A DNA stretch of 25,022 nt from Bacteroidota bacterium (GTDB taxonomy: Bacteria; Bacteroidota; Bacteroidia; Bacteroidales; VadinHA17), in assembly GCA_015222065.1 (NCBI GenBank), contig JADFUQ010000205.1, positions 1 to 25,022 on the forward strand, given 5' to 3'. Shown here in pieces: positions 1 to 8,565 of the stretch. How positions within the stretch are numbered: position 1 is the first letter of the stretch; each line of letters begins with the position of its first letter. Under the pieces are notes generated by a model that made no database searches, was not told the origin of the DNA, and was given only the letters and a program-made list of their open reading frames with translations. The translations under genes were made by a program, and so were the position numbers.

Positions 1-225
1 CACAGTGAAATATGCTCCTTCCCTGGTGAAATATTTTCGTACCTCAAATTTCACAGGGCAAGTGTCGCATTTCACGTGGCAAGTATTTAAAATTTTACAT
101 TCAACATTCTTTCAACAAGTTACGAGTTTCGGGTTACGAGTTAAGTTCACCCACTTACCTTACTCAACTACTCAACTCTTCATTCTTCCCTTTTGCCTTT
201 TGCCTTCTGCCTTTTGCCTTTTCTT
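1..225 (-). repeat. Degenerate 7-bp repeat tract downstream of the GT2 gene
   Basis: This non-coding spacer follows the minus-strand glycosyltransferase stop codon within a few bases. Read on the minus strand it starts with GGCAAAA/GGCAGAA heptads (191-218), passes through a GTTGAGTA doublet, then units CTCGTAA, CCCGAAA, CTCGTAA (120-140) and GTAAAAT (92-98). Near the window start, ATTTCAC recurs at 48-54 and 69-75 and GTGAAATAT at 5-13 and 26-34, both offset by exactly 21 nt, which is three heptads. Positions 119-142 match 9521-9544 base for base on the opposite strand, and the order of unit types is the same in both tracts. An open frame across this tract is not convincing as a gene. Confidence 0.75.
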
Positions 226-228
226 CAC

Positions 229-2178
229 CTACTCACCTAATTGTTTCCATTTCTTAAGGATTATCTCAATGTCTTTTGATAACCGGTAATCTTTTGCATA
301 AGAAAGGTTAATGCGCTTAATTTCCTGCCCGGTAGAACGGGGATACAGGCTTGCTGGAGTTAGTACTCCTTGTTGAACTGAATCTTGTTCCTTGCTTTTT
401 GAATCAGTTTGCAAATCGTATCCAACCCATGATTTTCTGCCTGAAAATACATAAAATATATTTACAATAAAACCACTTTTTTTCTTAACAGTAAACAGCG
501 ATATAGGTAAGGTTAGCAGAAACATAGATGAGATGGCCAGGTCCAGTACTCTTTTTTTGCGGAGGTTCCTTTTCTTACTAACGGCATTCAGACTGATTTC
601 AAATATTTCCCCTTTTGAATCGATTGAATGACTTCCTATGATAGATAAACCTTCAGGATGTGCAATTTTAAAATCAATATTAAAATGGCTTAATTTCATC
701 ATATTTTGGATAATATTTTCAGAAGAAATTGCTTTAGCTGAAAAAATTATTTCATCTACCTTGTTTATCCTGATAATTTCCTGGAGTTGGTTATATGGTC
801 CCAATGAGTCATTTTCTTCTGAGTCTCTACCCGGATGTACAAAGCCTGCAATTTTGCGCATTTGAACAAGGTCGGGAATGATCTTTTTTAACCGTTGATA
901 CTCAATATGATCGGCGATTATCAATGTTTTTTTTGTATCAGGATATAATTTAAAAATTTCGATACCAAGTTTATTTACGAAAAATCGAAAAGCCAGTGTT
1001 AACCCCATTGCCAATATTCCTCCCATTAATATCAATGCCCTCGAAAATCTCAGGTATGATGGAAGAAGTGCGTATATTATCAGAATAAAAGTTGTGCCGG
1101 TTATAATTCCCAAAAGAATATTTACAGGCCTTGCAGGCTTATCATAGCCATTATTGATATATATTGAGACTATCCATATTAATATATAAACAGGTACTAC
1201 AAATTGCAGGAACTCAATAGGGTAATAATCTGCAGCCTGGAATTTAATATTTGCCCAGAAAGGGATTAGTATGAAAAAACCCAAAAAAATCAGTAATGCA
1301 TCAATTAAAGGCAAAAGCAGAGTGCCTATTGCTCTTTTAAGAATAGAAAGTATTGCCCTGAAGTAAATGGCGAGATTAATAAAAAGAAGAAAAATATACC
1401 TGTTGCCAATTGAAAAATGTTTTTTGGCGAATATTATCATCGCTTTATAGAATTGTACCACATAATTGATGCTGCTTTTCCTTGTACTTTCCCCTTTATA
1501 GTGTATAATTGTTGTTCCGGGGTAATAATAGTTGGAAAAACCGGCTTTTTTCAACCTGTATGAAAGGTCAATATCTTCACCATACATAAAAAAGTTTTCA
1601 TCAAGTAATCCTGTTTTGTTCAGAGCACTCATTCGAAGGAGCATAAATGCGCCTGGAATTACATCAACTTTATGGGTTTCTTCAGGGTTTAGGTAACCAA
1701 GATTATATTTCCCGAATAATTTTGATTTTGGAAAAAGTCTGGTAAGACCGAATATTTTAAAAAAGGCGACCCCCGGTGTTGGCAGACTACGTTTTGATTC
1801 AGGCAGGAAACGGCCTTTCCCATCAATAAGCCGGACACCTAAAGCACCTGCATCTTTATGTTCATCCATAAACCTGATACATTTTTCGAAAGTGAATTCT
1901 TCTACCATTGTATCAGGATTTAATAATATGATATATTCTCCTCCGGCTTTTTTAATTGCCTGGTTATTAGCCCTTGAAAAACCAATGTTTTCGTCGTTCC
2001 TGATCAGTTTTACATCAGGGAATTTTTTTCTTATCATAGAAACTGATCCGTCGAGGGAATTATTATCAACAACAAAAACTTCTGAACTAATGTTTTTTAA
2101 TGCTTTGAATACAGATCTGAGACATTGGTCTAAGAAAAACCTGACATTATAATTGACAATAATTACCGACAGCTTCAT
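229..2178 (-). CDS. Membrane-anchored family 2 glycosyltransferase with degenerate sugar-phosphate transferase-like tail
   Basis: The N-terminal ~235 residues are a GT-A family 2 glycosyltransferase of the rhamnosyltransferase type: MKLSVIIVNYNV start, VDNNSLDGS (37-45), NPDT (87-90) as the DxD-like metal site, PGAFML (175-180) and YGEDIDLSYR (199-208). About five hydrophobic segments follow (roughly 261-400). Residues ~415-535 look like the nucleotide-binding-like cytosolic region of polyprenyl-phosphate hexose-phosphotransferases. The tail keeps KKRVLDLAIS (541-550), GRKSWVGY (580-587) and a final SYAKDYRLSKDIEIILK stretch (626-642), but the catalytic core expected between the first two is missing. 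The start is ATG at 2178; an upstream TTG (2193) is less likely. It probably adds a sugar to a surface glycan at the inner membrane. The acceptor is unknown. recR lies upstream on the same strand. Confidence 0.85.
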   Translation of the reverse strand: MKLSVIIVNYNVRFFLDQCLRSVFKALKNISSEVFVVDNNSLDGSVSMIRKKFPDVKLIRNDENIGFSRANNQAIKKAGGEYIILLNPDTMVEEFTFEKCIRFMDEHKDAGALGVRLIDGKGRFLPESKRSLPTPGVAFFKIFGLTRLFPKSKLFGKYNLGYLNPEETHKVDVIPGAFMLLRMSALNKTGLLDENFFMYGEDIDLSYRLKKAGFSNYYYPGTTIIHYKGESTRKSSINYVVQFYKAMIIFAKKHFSIGNRYIFLLFINLAIYFRAILSILKRAIGTLLLPLIDALLIFLGFFILIPFWANIKFQAADYYPIEFLQFVVPVYILIWIVSIYINNGYDKPARPVNILLGIITGTTFILIIYALLPSYLRFSRALILMGGILAMGLTLAFRFFVNKLGIEIFKLYPDTKKTLIIADHIEYQRLKKIIPDLVQMRKIAGFVHPGRDSEENDSLGPYNQLQEIIRINKVDEIIFSAKAISSENIIQNMMKLSHFNIDFKIAHPEGLSIIGSHSIDSKGEIFEISLNAVSKKRNLRKKRVLDLAISSMFLLTLPISLFTVKKKSGFIVNIFYVFSGRKSWVGYDLQTDSKSKEQDSVQQGVLTPASLYPRSTGQEIKRINLSYAKDYRLSKDIEIILKKWKQLGE

Positions 2179-2246
2179 AATGTACAAGGACAAGGTGAAA
2201 CGATAAAAGTAATTTAAAATGTCTAAAATGCCTAAAGTTTAAAATT

Positions 2247-2272
2247 AGTTGAGTAAGTTAAACTACTCAACT
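2247..2272 (-). terminator. Hairpin just downstream of recR
   Basis: A perfect 9-bp stem (2247-2255 with 2264-2272, containing GTTGAGTA / TACTCAAC) encloses an 8-nt loop, 7 nt after the recR stop. On the minus strand it is followed by AATTTTAAAC, a weak T-tract. It may be a terminator or attenuator between recR and the glycosyltransferase gene. The GTTGAGTA word is also present in the repeat tract at 162-178, so it may instead be part of the same repeat family. Confidence 0.4.
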
Positions 2273-2279
2273 TCTTATA

Positions 2280-2906
2280 TCAGGATGAGAATGAAGATTC
2301 AAACAGGGTTCGGTTAACAATTGACCGCCCTAAAGTTATTTCATCCGCGTATTCCAGATCATCACCAATTGAAACACCTCTTGCAAGTGTGGAAATCTTT
2401 ACTCCGGAATCTTTAAATTTCCTGTAAAGATAGAAATTGGTTGTATCCCCTTCCATAGTTGTCGGTAAAGCAAGTATTATTTCTTTTACCTCTTCATTTT
2501 TGATCTTTGTTTCAAGAGTTTTAAGCATAAGATCACCGGGCCCGAATCCGTCAATGGGAGATATGATACAGCCTAGTACGTGGTAGATGCCATGATATTG
2601 TTGAGTGTTTTCTATTGATAAAACGTCCCGGATATTTTCAACGATACAAATTGTAGAATGGTCTCGTGAGGGGTTTGCACAAATCTTACAAATATCTGTA
2701 TCAGAGATGTTATTACAACTCCGGCAGTATTTTATTTCATTATGCAATTTGATAATCGAATCTCCAAAGCTTTGAACCTCATCTTTGTTTTGCCTTAGCA
2801 AGAAAAGAACCAGTCTCAGTGCAGTCTTTTTTCCTATACCAGGTAGCTTACTGAATTCATTTACAGCATTCTCCAGTAGTTTTGAAGAGTATATATGATA
2901 GGACAT
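2280..2906 (-). CDS. recR: Recombination mediator protein RecR
   Basis: 208 residues, the normal length for RecR, which acts with RecO (and RecF) to load RecA on gapped single-stranded DNA. Visible in order: a helix-hairpin-helix with FSKLPGIGKKTALR (18-31), a C4 zinc finger with Cys61, Cys64, Cys73 and Cys76, and a Toprim domain starting at ICIVE (86-90), with the conserved YHVLGC.ISPIDG.GPGDL stretch and a C-terminal ARGVSIGDDLEYADE segment typical of the family. All key residues are present. The ATG at 2906 is about 20 nt downstream of the predicted transcription start of a good Bacteroidota-type promoter. Housekeeping gene, not clearly linked in function to its neighbours. Confidence 0.97.
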   Translation of the reverse strand: MSYHIYSSKLLENAVNEFSKLPGIGKKTALRLVLFLLRQNKDEVQSFGDSIIKLHNEIKYCRSCNNISDTDICKICANPSRDHSTICIVENIRDVLSIENTQQYHGIYHVLGCIISPIDGFGPGDLMLKTLETKIKNEEVKEIILALPTTMEGDTTNFYLYRKFKDSGVKISTLARGVSIGDDLEYADEITLGRSIVNRTLFESSFSS

Positions 2907-2931
2907 TGTTAATAATTGTCTGTTATTTGTT

Positions 2932-2962
2932 CAAAATTAACTGCAATTTACTGTTTTAACAA
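2932..2962 (-). promoter_or_regulatory. Predicted recR promoter, Bacteroidota type
   Basis: On the minus strand a TTG (2962-2960) is followed after 20 nt by TAATTTTG (2939-2932), matching the TTTG / N17-23 / TAnnTTTG consensus of the Bacteroidota primary sigma factor. The -7 box lies 26 nt upstream of the recR ATG, leaving a short leader. Sequence match only. Confidence 0.6.
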
Positions 2963-3046
2963 TCTTTTTTCTTTTTTTTAGATGTTTTTGCTAATCTTGC
3001 GTTTCAATTTTTTACAGGTCAATCAAGGTATTAACTATCTCAGATT

Positions 3047-4498
3047 ATGTCACCGGGAGTTATTTTCTCAATCGTTGCTGGTTATTTCTTAATGCTTTTA
3101 ATTATTTCTTACCTAACTGGAAAGAAAGCTGATAATGCTGCTTTTTTCCTCGGAAACCGTAAGTCTCCCTGGTATATTGTTGCTTTTGGAATGATTGGTG
3201 CAAGTTTGTCGGGTGTTACTTTCATATCGGTTCCTGGATGGGTTGTTGACAGCCAGTTTTCGTATATGCAGATGGTAATTGGCTATCTTCTTGGATATCT
3301 TGTGGTTGCTAATGTTTTGATGCCTTTATATTATAAGCTGAATCTTACTTCAATATATACATACCTTGAATCAAGGTTTGGGTTCTTTTCATATAAAACA
3401 GGAGCGGCATTTTTTCTGCTTTCACGGCTTATTGGTGCTGCTGTACGGTTGTTCCTCGTTGCTAATGTCTTACAAATAACCGTTTTCAGAGAGTGGAATG
3501 TGCCATTTATTGCTACTGTTGTGATAACTGTTATGTTAATATGGTTATATACCAATAAAGGAGGTATCAGAACAATAATCTGGACTGATAGTCTTCAAAC
3601 TTTATTCATGCTCCTGGCAGTAGGGTTTAGTGTATATTTTATAAGCCGTTCTTTAAATCTTGATTTTAAATCAATGGTGAACACTGTTGCAGAACATTCC
3701 CTTTCACGAGTATTTTTTTTTGATAATTGGCATGACAAGCGACATTTTCTGAAACAGTTTTTCAGCGGTGCATTTATAACTATTGTTATGACAGGTCTTG
3801 ATCAGGATATGATGCAGAAGAACTTAAGCTGCAAGAATATTAAAGAGGCAAAGAAAAATATGTATTGGTTCAGCATCGTATTAGTACCGGTTAACCTTTT
3901 ATTTATGTCGTTGGGAGTACTACTATTTGTATATGCTACTTCGAATGGAATTGGCATACCTGACCACACAGATGATCTGTTCCCTCTTATTGCCACCCAG
4001 GGTTATTTACAGCCTGTTGTCACTGTTCTTTTTATTCTCGGGTTGATTGCTGCAGCTTATTCCAGTGCCGATTCAGCACTTACTTCACTAACTACTTCAT
4101 TTACAGTAGATATTCTTAATACTAGAGGATTGGTTGAGAATGCTCTGAAAAGGATTAGGAAGCGTGTTCATATATTAATATCAGTTATCCTGGTAATTGT
4201 TATTATAATCTTTAAGGCAATTAACGATCAAAGTGTTATCAGTGCTATTTTTACTGTGGCGGGTTATACTTATGGTCCGTTATTGGGATTATACAGTTTT
4301 GGGCTTTTTACTAAATTCAAGGTTAAAGATAAACTGGTACCATGGGTAGCAGTATTTTCTCCCGTAATATGCTATGTTCTTAATATATATTCAGAAACCT
4401 TGTTAGGCGGATACCAGTTTGGTTTTGAGTTGTTAATTCTTAATGGGCTAATTACATTCTCAGGATTATATCTGATAAAAGAAAACCGGGTAAAATAG
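3047..4498 (+). CDS. Sodium:solute symporter family (SSS) transporter
   Basis: 483 residues, strongly hydrophobic with about 13 predicted membrane segments, as usual for the SSS family (LeuT fold). Family-like stretches include FFLGNRKSPWYIVAFGMIG near residue 33, SGVTFISVPGWV (about 55-66), the TDSLQTLFML segment, and YSSADSALTSLTTSF around residue 340, a region where SSS proteins hold Na+-coordinating Ser/Thr residues. It probably drives Na+-coupled uptake of a small organic solute across the inner membrane; the substrate (sugar, amino acid or carboxylate) cannot be read from sequence. The gene stands alone: recR is divergent upstream and an acyl-CoA synthetase is convergent downstream. The ATG lacks a strong Shine-Dalgarno, as is common here. 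Confidence 0.9.
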   Translation: MSPGVIFSIVAGYFLMLLIISYLTGKKADNAAFFLGNRKSPWYIVAFGMIGASLSGVTFISVPGWVVDSQFSYMQMVIGYLLGYLVVANVLMPLYYKLNLTSIYTYLESRFGFFSYKTGAAFFLLSRLIGAAVRLFLVANVLQITVFREWNVPFIATVVITVMLIWLYTNKGGIRTIIWTDSLQTLFMLLAVGFSVYFISRSLNLDFKSMVNTVAEHSLSRVFFFDNWHDKRHFLKQFFSGAFITIVMTGLDQDMMQKNLSCKNIKEAKKNMYWFSIVLVPVNLLFMSLGVLLFVYATSNGIGIPDHTDDLFPLIATQGYLQPVVTVLFILGLIAAAYSSADSALTSLTTSFTVDILNTRGLVENALKRIRKRVHILISVILVIVIIIFKAINDQSVISAIFTVAGYTYGPLLGLYSFGLFTKFKVKDKLVPWVAVFSPVICYVLNIYSETLLGGYQFGFELLILNGLITFSGLYLIKENRVK

Positions 4499-4505
4499 GG
4501 AAGAA

Positions 4506-4637
4506 GGTTACTGGTTGCTGGTTGTTGGTTCAAGTTTCAGGTTTCAAGTTTCAGTTAAAAGTTAAAGAATGTACCGGATTTTGCGAACGAAGTGAAGCTT
4601 TAGAACGATGAATGGTGAACGATGATCGATGAATTGT
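4506..4637 (+). repeat. Heptad-repeat spacer between convergent genes
   Basis: The spacer between the symporter and acyl-CoA synthetase stop codons is made almost wholly of 7-bp units. From 4506 to 4561 eight units run in one register, among them GGTTACT, GGTTGCT, GGTTGTT and the alternating GTTTCAG/GTTTCAA. From 4603 to 4637 five further units follow the pattern GA-N-N-G-N-T or close to it, for example GAACGAT twice and GATCGAT. The middle part (4562-4602) is less regular. The unit sequences differ from those at 9446-9613, but the period is the same. No gene, and no convincing terminator, was seen here. Confidence 0.75.
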
Positions 4638-4639
4638 TA

Positions 4640-6421
4640 TTAGCTTTCATGTGAAAAGATATCTTTAATAATATCCTCGTATTCCTTGTATAAAAAGTTT
4701 CTCTTAAGTTTGAGAGTGGGTGATAATTCACCGGTTCCGGGAGTCCATTCTTTGTAAACCATCCTGAATCTTTTTATTTGTTCATGGAAGGCCAGTTTTT
4801 TATTGATCTCATTCACTTCCTTCTGGTATCTGGCAATTACTTCGGGTATCTGAACCAGTTCTTTATTATCACGGTACTTTACATCATGAATCGAGCACCA
4901 GTTATGCAGGAACTCGAAATTAGGAGAAATAAGTGCACTTGCAAATTTTTCATTTTCTCCGATTACCATAAGCTGTTGGATGAAGAATGATTCCTTAAAT
5001 TTATTCTCAATTACTTGTGGAGCAACATATTTACCATTCGAGAGTTTAAATATCTCCTTTTTCCTGTCAGTGATCTTCAGGTACTTATTATCAACCATTA
5101 TGCCGATATCACCGGTATGGAACCACCCATCTTCATCAATAACCTCTTTAGTAAGTTCAGGTTTATTATAATAGCCCATCATAATATTCGGACCTTTACA
5201 TAGTATCTCTCCATCATCAGCAATCTTTACTTCCACATCTTTGATTAGGGGGCCAACGGCACCAAACATGATCTCATCCTTAACCATATCACCAACAGCA
5301 ACTACCGGGGAGGTTTCAGTAAGTCCATACCCTTCGAGTACGCGAATATTGGCAGCCCAAAAGATAGTAGCTAACCTTGGCTGTAAAGCAGCACCACCGG
5401 AAACAATTATACCCACATTACCACCTAAGGCTTCACGCCATTTGCTAAATATGAGCTTATCAGCAATTTTAAGTCTTTTTTTGTAGAACCAGGAGTTCTC
5501 TCCGTGGAGTTTAAATTTCATTCCAAGGTTTACAGCCCAAAAGAAGATTTGCTTTTTAATATAGGGCAGGTCTTTACCTTTCCCGATAATTTTGTCATAA
5601 ACAGTTTCAAGAAGCCGTGGAACAGTAGAGAATAATTTAGGTTTTACATCTTTCAGATCGTTTACAATAGTTCCCATATTCTCAGCATAATAAATGCTTA
5701 CTCCTTTATATTGAAAATGATAGTTAAGCATTCTTTCATAGATATGACACAATGGGAGAAAACTAAGAGACTTTGATTCCGGTCCGTAAGGATGAACTAC
5801 AGAGGTGGCAATAACATTGCTCATAAGATTAGAGTGACTAAGCATTACTCCTTTAGGGTTCCCTGTGGTTCCTGAAGTATAGATCAGTGTAACCAGATCT
5901 TCAGACTTAACACTCTCCTTAATTTTGACAAGTTCATCCCTGTATTTATCAGCATTCTTCTTACCAAGCTCTTTAACTTCGGTCCAGTTTTTTGCTCCTT
6001 CAACCTTATTAATTGTATAAATACCTTCAATACTCGCGGCTTTATCAACAATGGGCTTGATCTTTTCAAACAGACCTTTATTTGACACAAAGATCAGTTT
6101 CGGTTTTGCATCATCAAGAATATATTCATACTCCTCTACCCCAATCGTTGGATAAATTGGAACAAGTATCATTCCTGCCTGACTGATACCCATGTCAATA
6201 ATATTCCATTCCGGCCGGTTATTAGAGACCATGGCTATTTTATCACCTTTTTTCATACCAAGATTTAGAAGTCCGTAACTAACCATAGTTGCAAGTTCAA
6301 CATAGTCTATAGTACTGTATTTGACCCACTGGTTGTTTTCCTTGCCCGCGAGTATGTCATCTTTTTGTGGGTAGTTTTCCAGTAATCTGTTTAACAGGTC
6401 AAAAGTTCGTGTTATTTCCAT
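4640..6421 (-). CDS. Long-chain acyl-CoA synthetase (AMP-forming), copy 1
   Basis: 593 residues, normal for bacterial long-chain fatty acid:CoA ligases of the ANL superfamily, which activate fatty acids to acyl-CoA through an acyl-adenylate. The ATP-binding P-loop is YTSGTTGNPKG (181-191). Further family motifs are LPLCHIYER, VSGGAALQP, EGYGLTETSP (adenine-binding/A5-like), GWFHTGDIG with the ribose-binding Asp, and ITDRKKEIFKLSNGKYVAP at the hinge to the C-terminal lid. The protein has no signal peptide and is likely cytoplasmic or membrane-associated. A close paralogue lies 192 nt upstream on the same strand. A -7-like box (TATATTTG, 6453-6446) precedes the gene, so it may have its own promoter. 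Confidence 0.95.
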   Translation of the reverse strand: MEITRTFDLLNRLLENYPQKDDILAGKENNQWVKYSTIDYVELATMVSYGLLNLGMKKGDKIAMVSNNRPEWNIIDMGISQAGMILVPIYPTIGVEEYEYILDDAKPKLIFVSNKGLFEKIKPIVDKAASIEGIYTINKVEGAKNWTEVKELGKKNADKYRDELVKIKESVKSEDLVTLIYTSGTTGNPKGVMLSHSNLMSNVIATSVVHPYGPESKSLSFLPLCHIYERMLNYHFQYKGVSIYYAENMGTIVNDLKDVKPKLFSTVPRLLETVYDKIIGKGKDLPYIKKQIFFWAVNLGMKFKLHGENSWFYKKRLKIADKLIFSKWREALGGNVGIIVSGGAALQPRLATIFWAANIRVLEGYGLTETSPVVAVGDMVKDEIMFGAVGPLIKDVEVKIADDGEILCKGPNIMMGYYNKPELTKEVIDEDGWFHTGDIGIMVDNKYLKITDRKKEIFKLSNGKYVAPQVIENKFKESFFIQQLMVIGENEKFASALISPNFEFLHNWCSIHDVKYRDNKELVQIPEVIARYQKEVNEINKKLAFHEQIKRFRMVYKEWTPGTGELSPTLKLKRNFLYKEYEDIIKDIFSHES

Positions 6422-6445
6422 GTTTTTTTGTTTTTATGTGGTCTC

Positions 6446-6453
6446 CAAATATA
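6446..6453 (-). promoter_or_regulatory. Possible -7 promoter box of acyl-CoA synthetase copy 1
   Basis: TATATTTG on the minus strand, 25 nt upstream of the ATG at 6421, fits TAnnTTTG exactly. No clear TTG was found at the expected -33 distance, so only half of the promoter is supported. Confidence 0.4.
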
Positions 6454-6613
6454 GATATTTTTATATAAAGTTCGACCAGGCCTTACTTATAGGAATAGAT
6501 ATCCAAAAGGAAGAAGTGTAAGTAGATGTAGAACAACGTGTTGTTATTGAATAAAAGTGTGTAAGTTTTTCGAACGAAAACTCATTAGATTGTTATGGCG
6601 GAAAAGTAAATCT

Positions 6614-8401
6614 CTATTTTTCTTTGGTAGGATTATAAATATTCTTAATCAATTCCTTATATTTCTTTAGGATAAAGTGTTTGCGGAGTTTCAGGGTTGG
6701 CGAAAGCTCGCCGGTTAGGACACTCCATTCCTCGCAGACAAGAATAAACTGTTTGATTTGTTCCTGCATTCCGAGAGATTGGTTGCATTTGCTTATTTCT
6801 TCCTCGAAACGGGCAATTACCTGCGGAAGTTTTATCAGCTTTTTCCGATCTGGGATCTTAATTTTATGAATAGTTTCAAGCCATTTGCTTAACATGTCAA
6901 AATTTGGAGATATTATAGCACCGGCAAACTTTTCTCCTTCGCCGATAACCATCAATTGTTCAATAAACTTTGACTCTTTTAACCGGTTTTCAATTACCTG
7001 GGGGGCTACATATTTCCCATAAGAGGTTTTAAACAGTTCCTTTTTTCTTCCTGAGATTTTCAGAAAATTCCCGTTCTGTAATTTGCCAATATCGCCAGTA
7101 TGGAACCATCCATTTTTATCAAGCACTTTCCTTGTCAGTTCAGGGTTTTTATAATATCCTATCATAACGTTTGGTCCTTTACATAGAATTTCACCGTCGG
7201 CGGCAATTTTTACCTGAACACCATTAATTACAGGACCAACAGTTCCAATGTATGATTTTTCAAGAGGATAATGATTTAGAGTGATCAGTGGAGAAGTTTC
7301 AGTTAGTCCGTATCCCTGGAAAACCGGAATTCCTGCAGTCCATAATACTTTTTCAACACTTGTTCGCAAAGAAGCACCGCCACATCCAATAAACCGGACT
7401 TTTCCGCCAAAGGCTTTTCTTAATTTGTGAAATACAAGAATACCGGCAACTTTTCTTTTCAACTTATAGGATGCTTTTAGTTTATGGTTAAGCGGATATT
7501 CCCCGGCAATCTGTAATGACCAGTCCAGTATTTTTTTCTTAATTCCTTTTGAGTGACTTTTACGGTTAAGTATTGCCAGATATACCTTTTCCAGGAGTCT
7601 TGGAACTGTTGTGAATCCATCTGCTTTGGTCTCACAAAGGTTTTCAGGTATGGTTCTGAAGCTTTCAGCATAATAAATTCCGGTTCCGGAATATTGAAAC
7701 TGGTAATTGGATGTTCTTTCAAAGATATGACACAAAGGGAGGAAACTTAATACTTTGTGTTTTGGTCCTAATGGCTGGAGTTTTGAGGAGGCAAGAACAT
7801 TTGAGATTATATTCCTGTGAGAGAGCATTACCCCTTTTGGAAATCCTGTTGTTCCTGAGGTATAGAGAAGTGTTGTAAAATCTTCCGGTTTGATACTTTG
7901 TTTTATCTCTTTAAGTCTTTCCTCAAGTTTATTTTTATTCTTTCTTCCCAGTTTTACAATTTCGTACCAGTTATTGTTGCCTCTTATCCTGTCAAATGTG
8001 TAGATGTCCTTAATTTTATCAACCTCACTGATTATAGGATGAATTTTGCAATACAATATTTTATCTGAAATAAAAACCAGCTTGATCTCTGCTTCCCTGA
8101 ATATATATTGGTAATCTCTCCTGCTGATGGTTGGATATACTGGAACATGGATCACACCGATCTGGCTCATTCCCATATCAACAAAATTCCATTCAGGCCG
8201 GTTATTAATACTTGCTGTTGCTATTTTATCACCTTTTTTAAAGCCCATTGCAATAAGTCCAAGACTGACAAGGTTTACCAATTCGATATATTTTTCTGTA
8301 CTGAATTTTTTCCAGTTGCCATTCCTTTTAAAGACAAAGGCATCATCCCTGGGGTGATTCTCTAATATATGATCCAATATATCGAATATCCGTGTGGGCA
8401 T
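6614..8401 (-). CDS. Long-chain acyl-CoA synthetase (AMP-forming), copy 2
   Basis: 595 residues and collinear over its whole length with the next gene downstream; by eye about half of the residues agree. All catalytic motifs are intact: YTSGTTGFPKG (180-190), LPLCHIFER, GCGGASLR, QGYGLTETSPL, GWFHTGDIG and ISGRKKELFKTSYGKYVAP. It is therefore an active-looking paralogue and not a decaying copy. Differences lie in the central region (for example extra basic residues around 270-310) and in the tail, which may reflect a different chain-length or branched substrate preference. The ATG at 8401 follows a 164-nt spacer to the divergent ChaN-like gene. A degenerate -7 box (TATCTTTA) is present in that spacer. 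Confidence 0.95.
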   Translation of the reverse strand: MPTRIFDILDHILENHPRDDAFVFKRNGNWKKFSTEKYIELVNLVSLGLIAMGFKKGDKIATASINNRPEWNFVDMGMSQIGVIHVPVYPTISRRDYQYIFREAEIKLVFISDKILYCKIHPIISEVDKIKDIYTFDRIRGNNNWYEIVKLGRKNKNKLEERLKEIKQSIKPEDFTTLLYTSGTTGFPKGVMLSHRNIISNVLASSKLQPLGPKHKVLSFLPLCHIFERTSNYQFQYSGTGIYYAESFRTIPENLCETKADGFTTVPRLLEKVYLAILNRKSHSKGIKKKILDWSLQIAGEYPLNHKLKASYKLKRKVAGILVFHKLRKAFGGKVRFIGCGGASLRTSVEKVLWTAGIPVFQGYGLTETSPLITLNHYPLEKSYIGTVGPVINGVQVKIAADGEILCKGPNVMIGYYKNPELTRKVLDKNGWFHTGDIGKLQNGNFLKISGRKKELFKTSYGKYVAPQVIENRLKESKFIEQLMVIGEGEKFAGAIISPNFDMLSKWLETIHKIKIPDRKKLIKLPQVIARFEEEISKCNQSLGMQEQIKQFILVCEEWSVLTGELSPTLKLRKHFILKKYKELIKNIYNPTKEK

Positions 8402-8565
8402 ATACGTTGTTAGTTAACCTTCTTAAAGATACAAAAATCACATCAATAATTAAAAATTCTTCTGGATAATAGAGTTATTCCATTTTTCAGATCAGTCTCA
8501 ATTTTGAAATTATAAAAAAAAGATAGTCTTTTGTATGAACAAACGACACAAAAAATTTTAAACAG

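Noticed and set aside
5..289. A 94-codon plus-strand open frame at the window start
   Set aside because: It lies almost wholly in the heptad-repeat tract, its protein is low-complexity Phe/Ser/Leu, and it overlaps the end of the GT2 gene on the other strand.
229..2178. A frameshift explaining the missing sugar-phosphate transferase core
   Set aside because: The frame is open throughout and the residues on both sides of the gap are conserved-looking, so an in-frame deletion or natural short form fits better than a frameshift.
6532..6545. AACAACGTGTTGTT inverted repeat downstream of acyl-CoA synthetase copy 2 as a terminator
   Set aside because: The loop would be only 2 nt and there is no T-tract on the minus strand; kept out of the feature list.
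8108..8365. Plus-strand open frames opposite the acyl-CoA synthetase genes
   Set aside because: They are antisense shadows of strong coding sequence with no family resemblance and no start signals.
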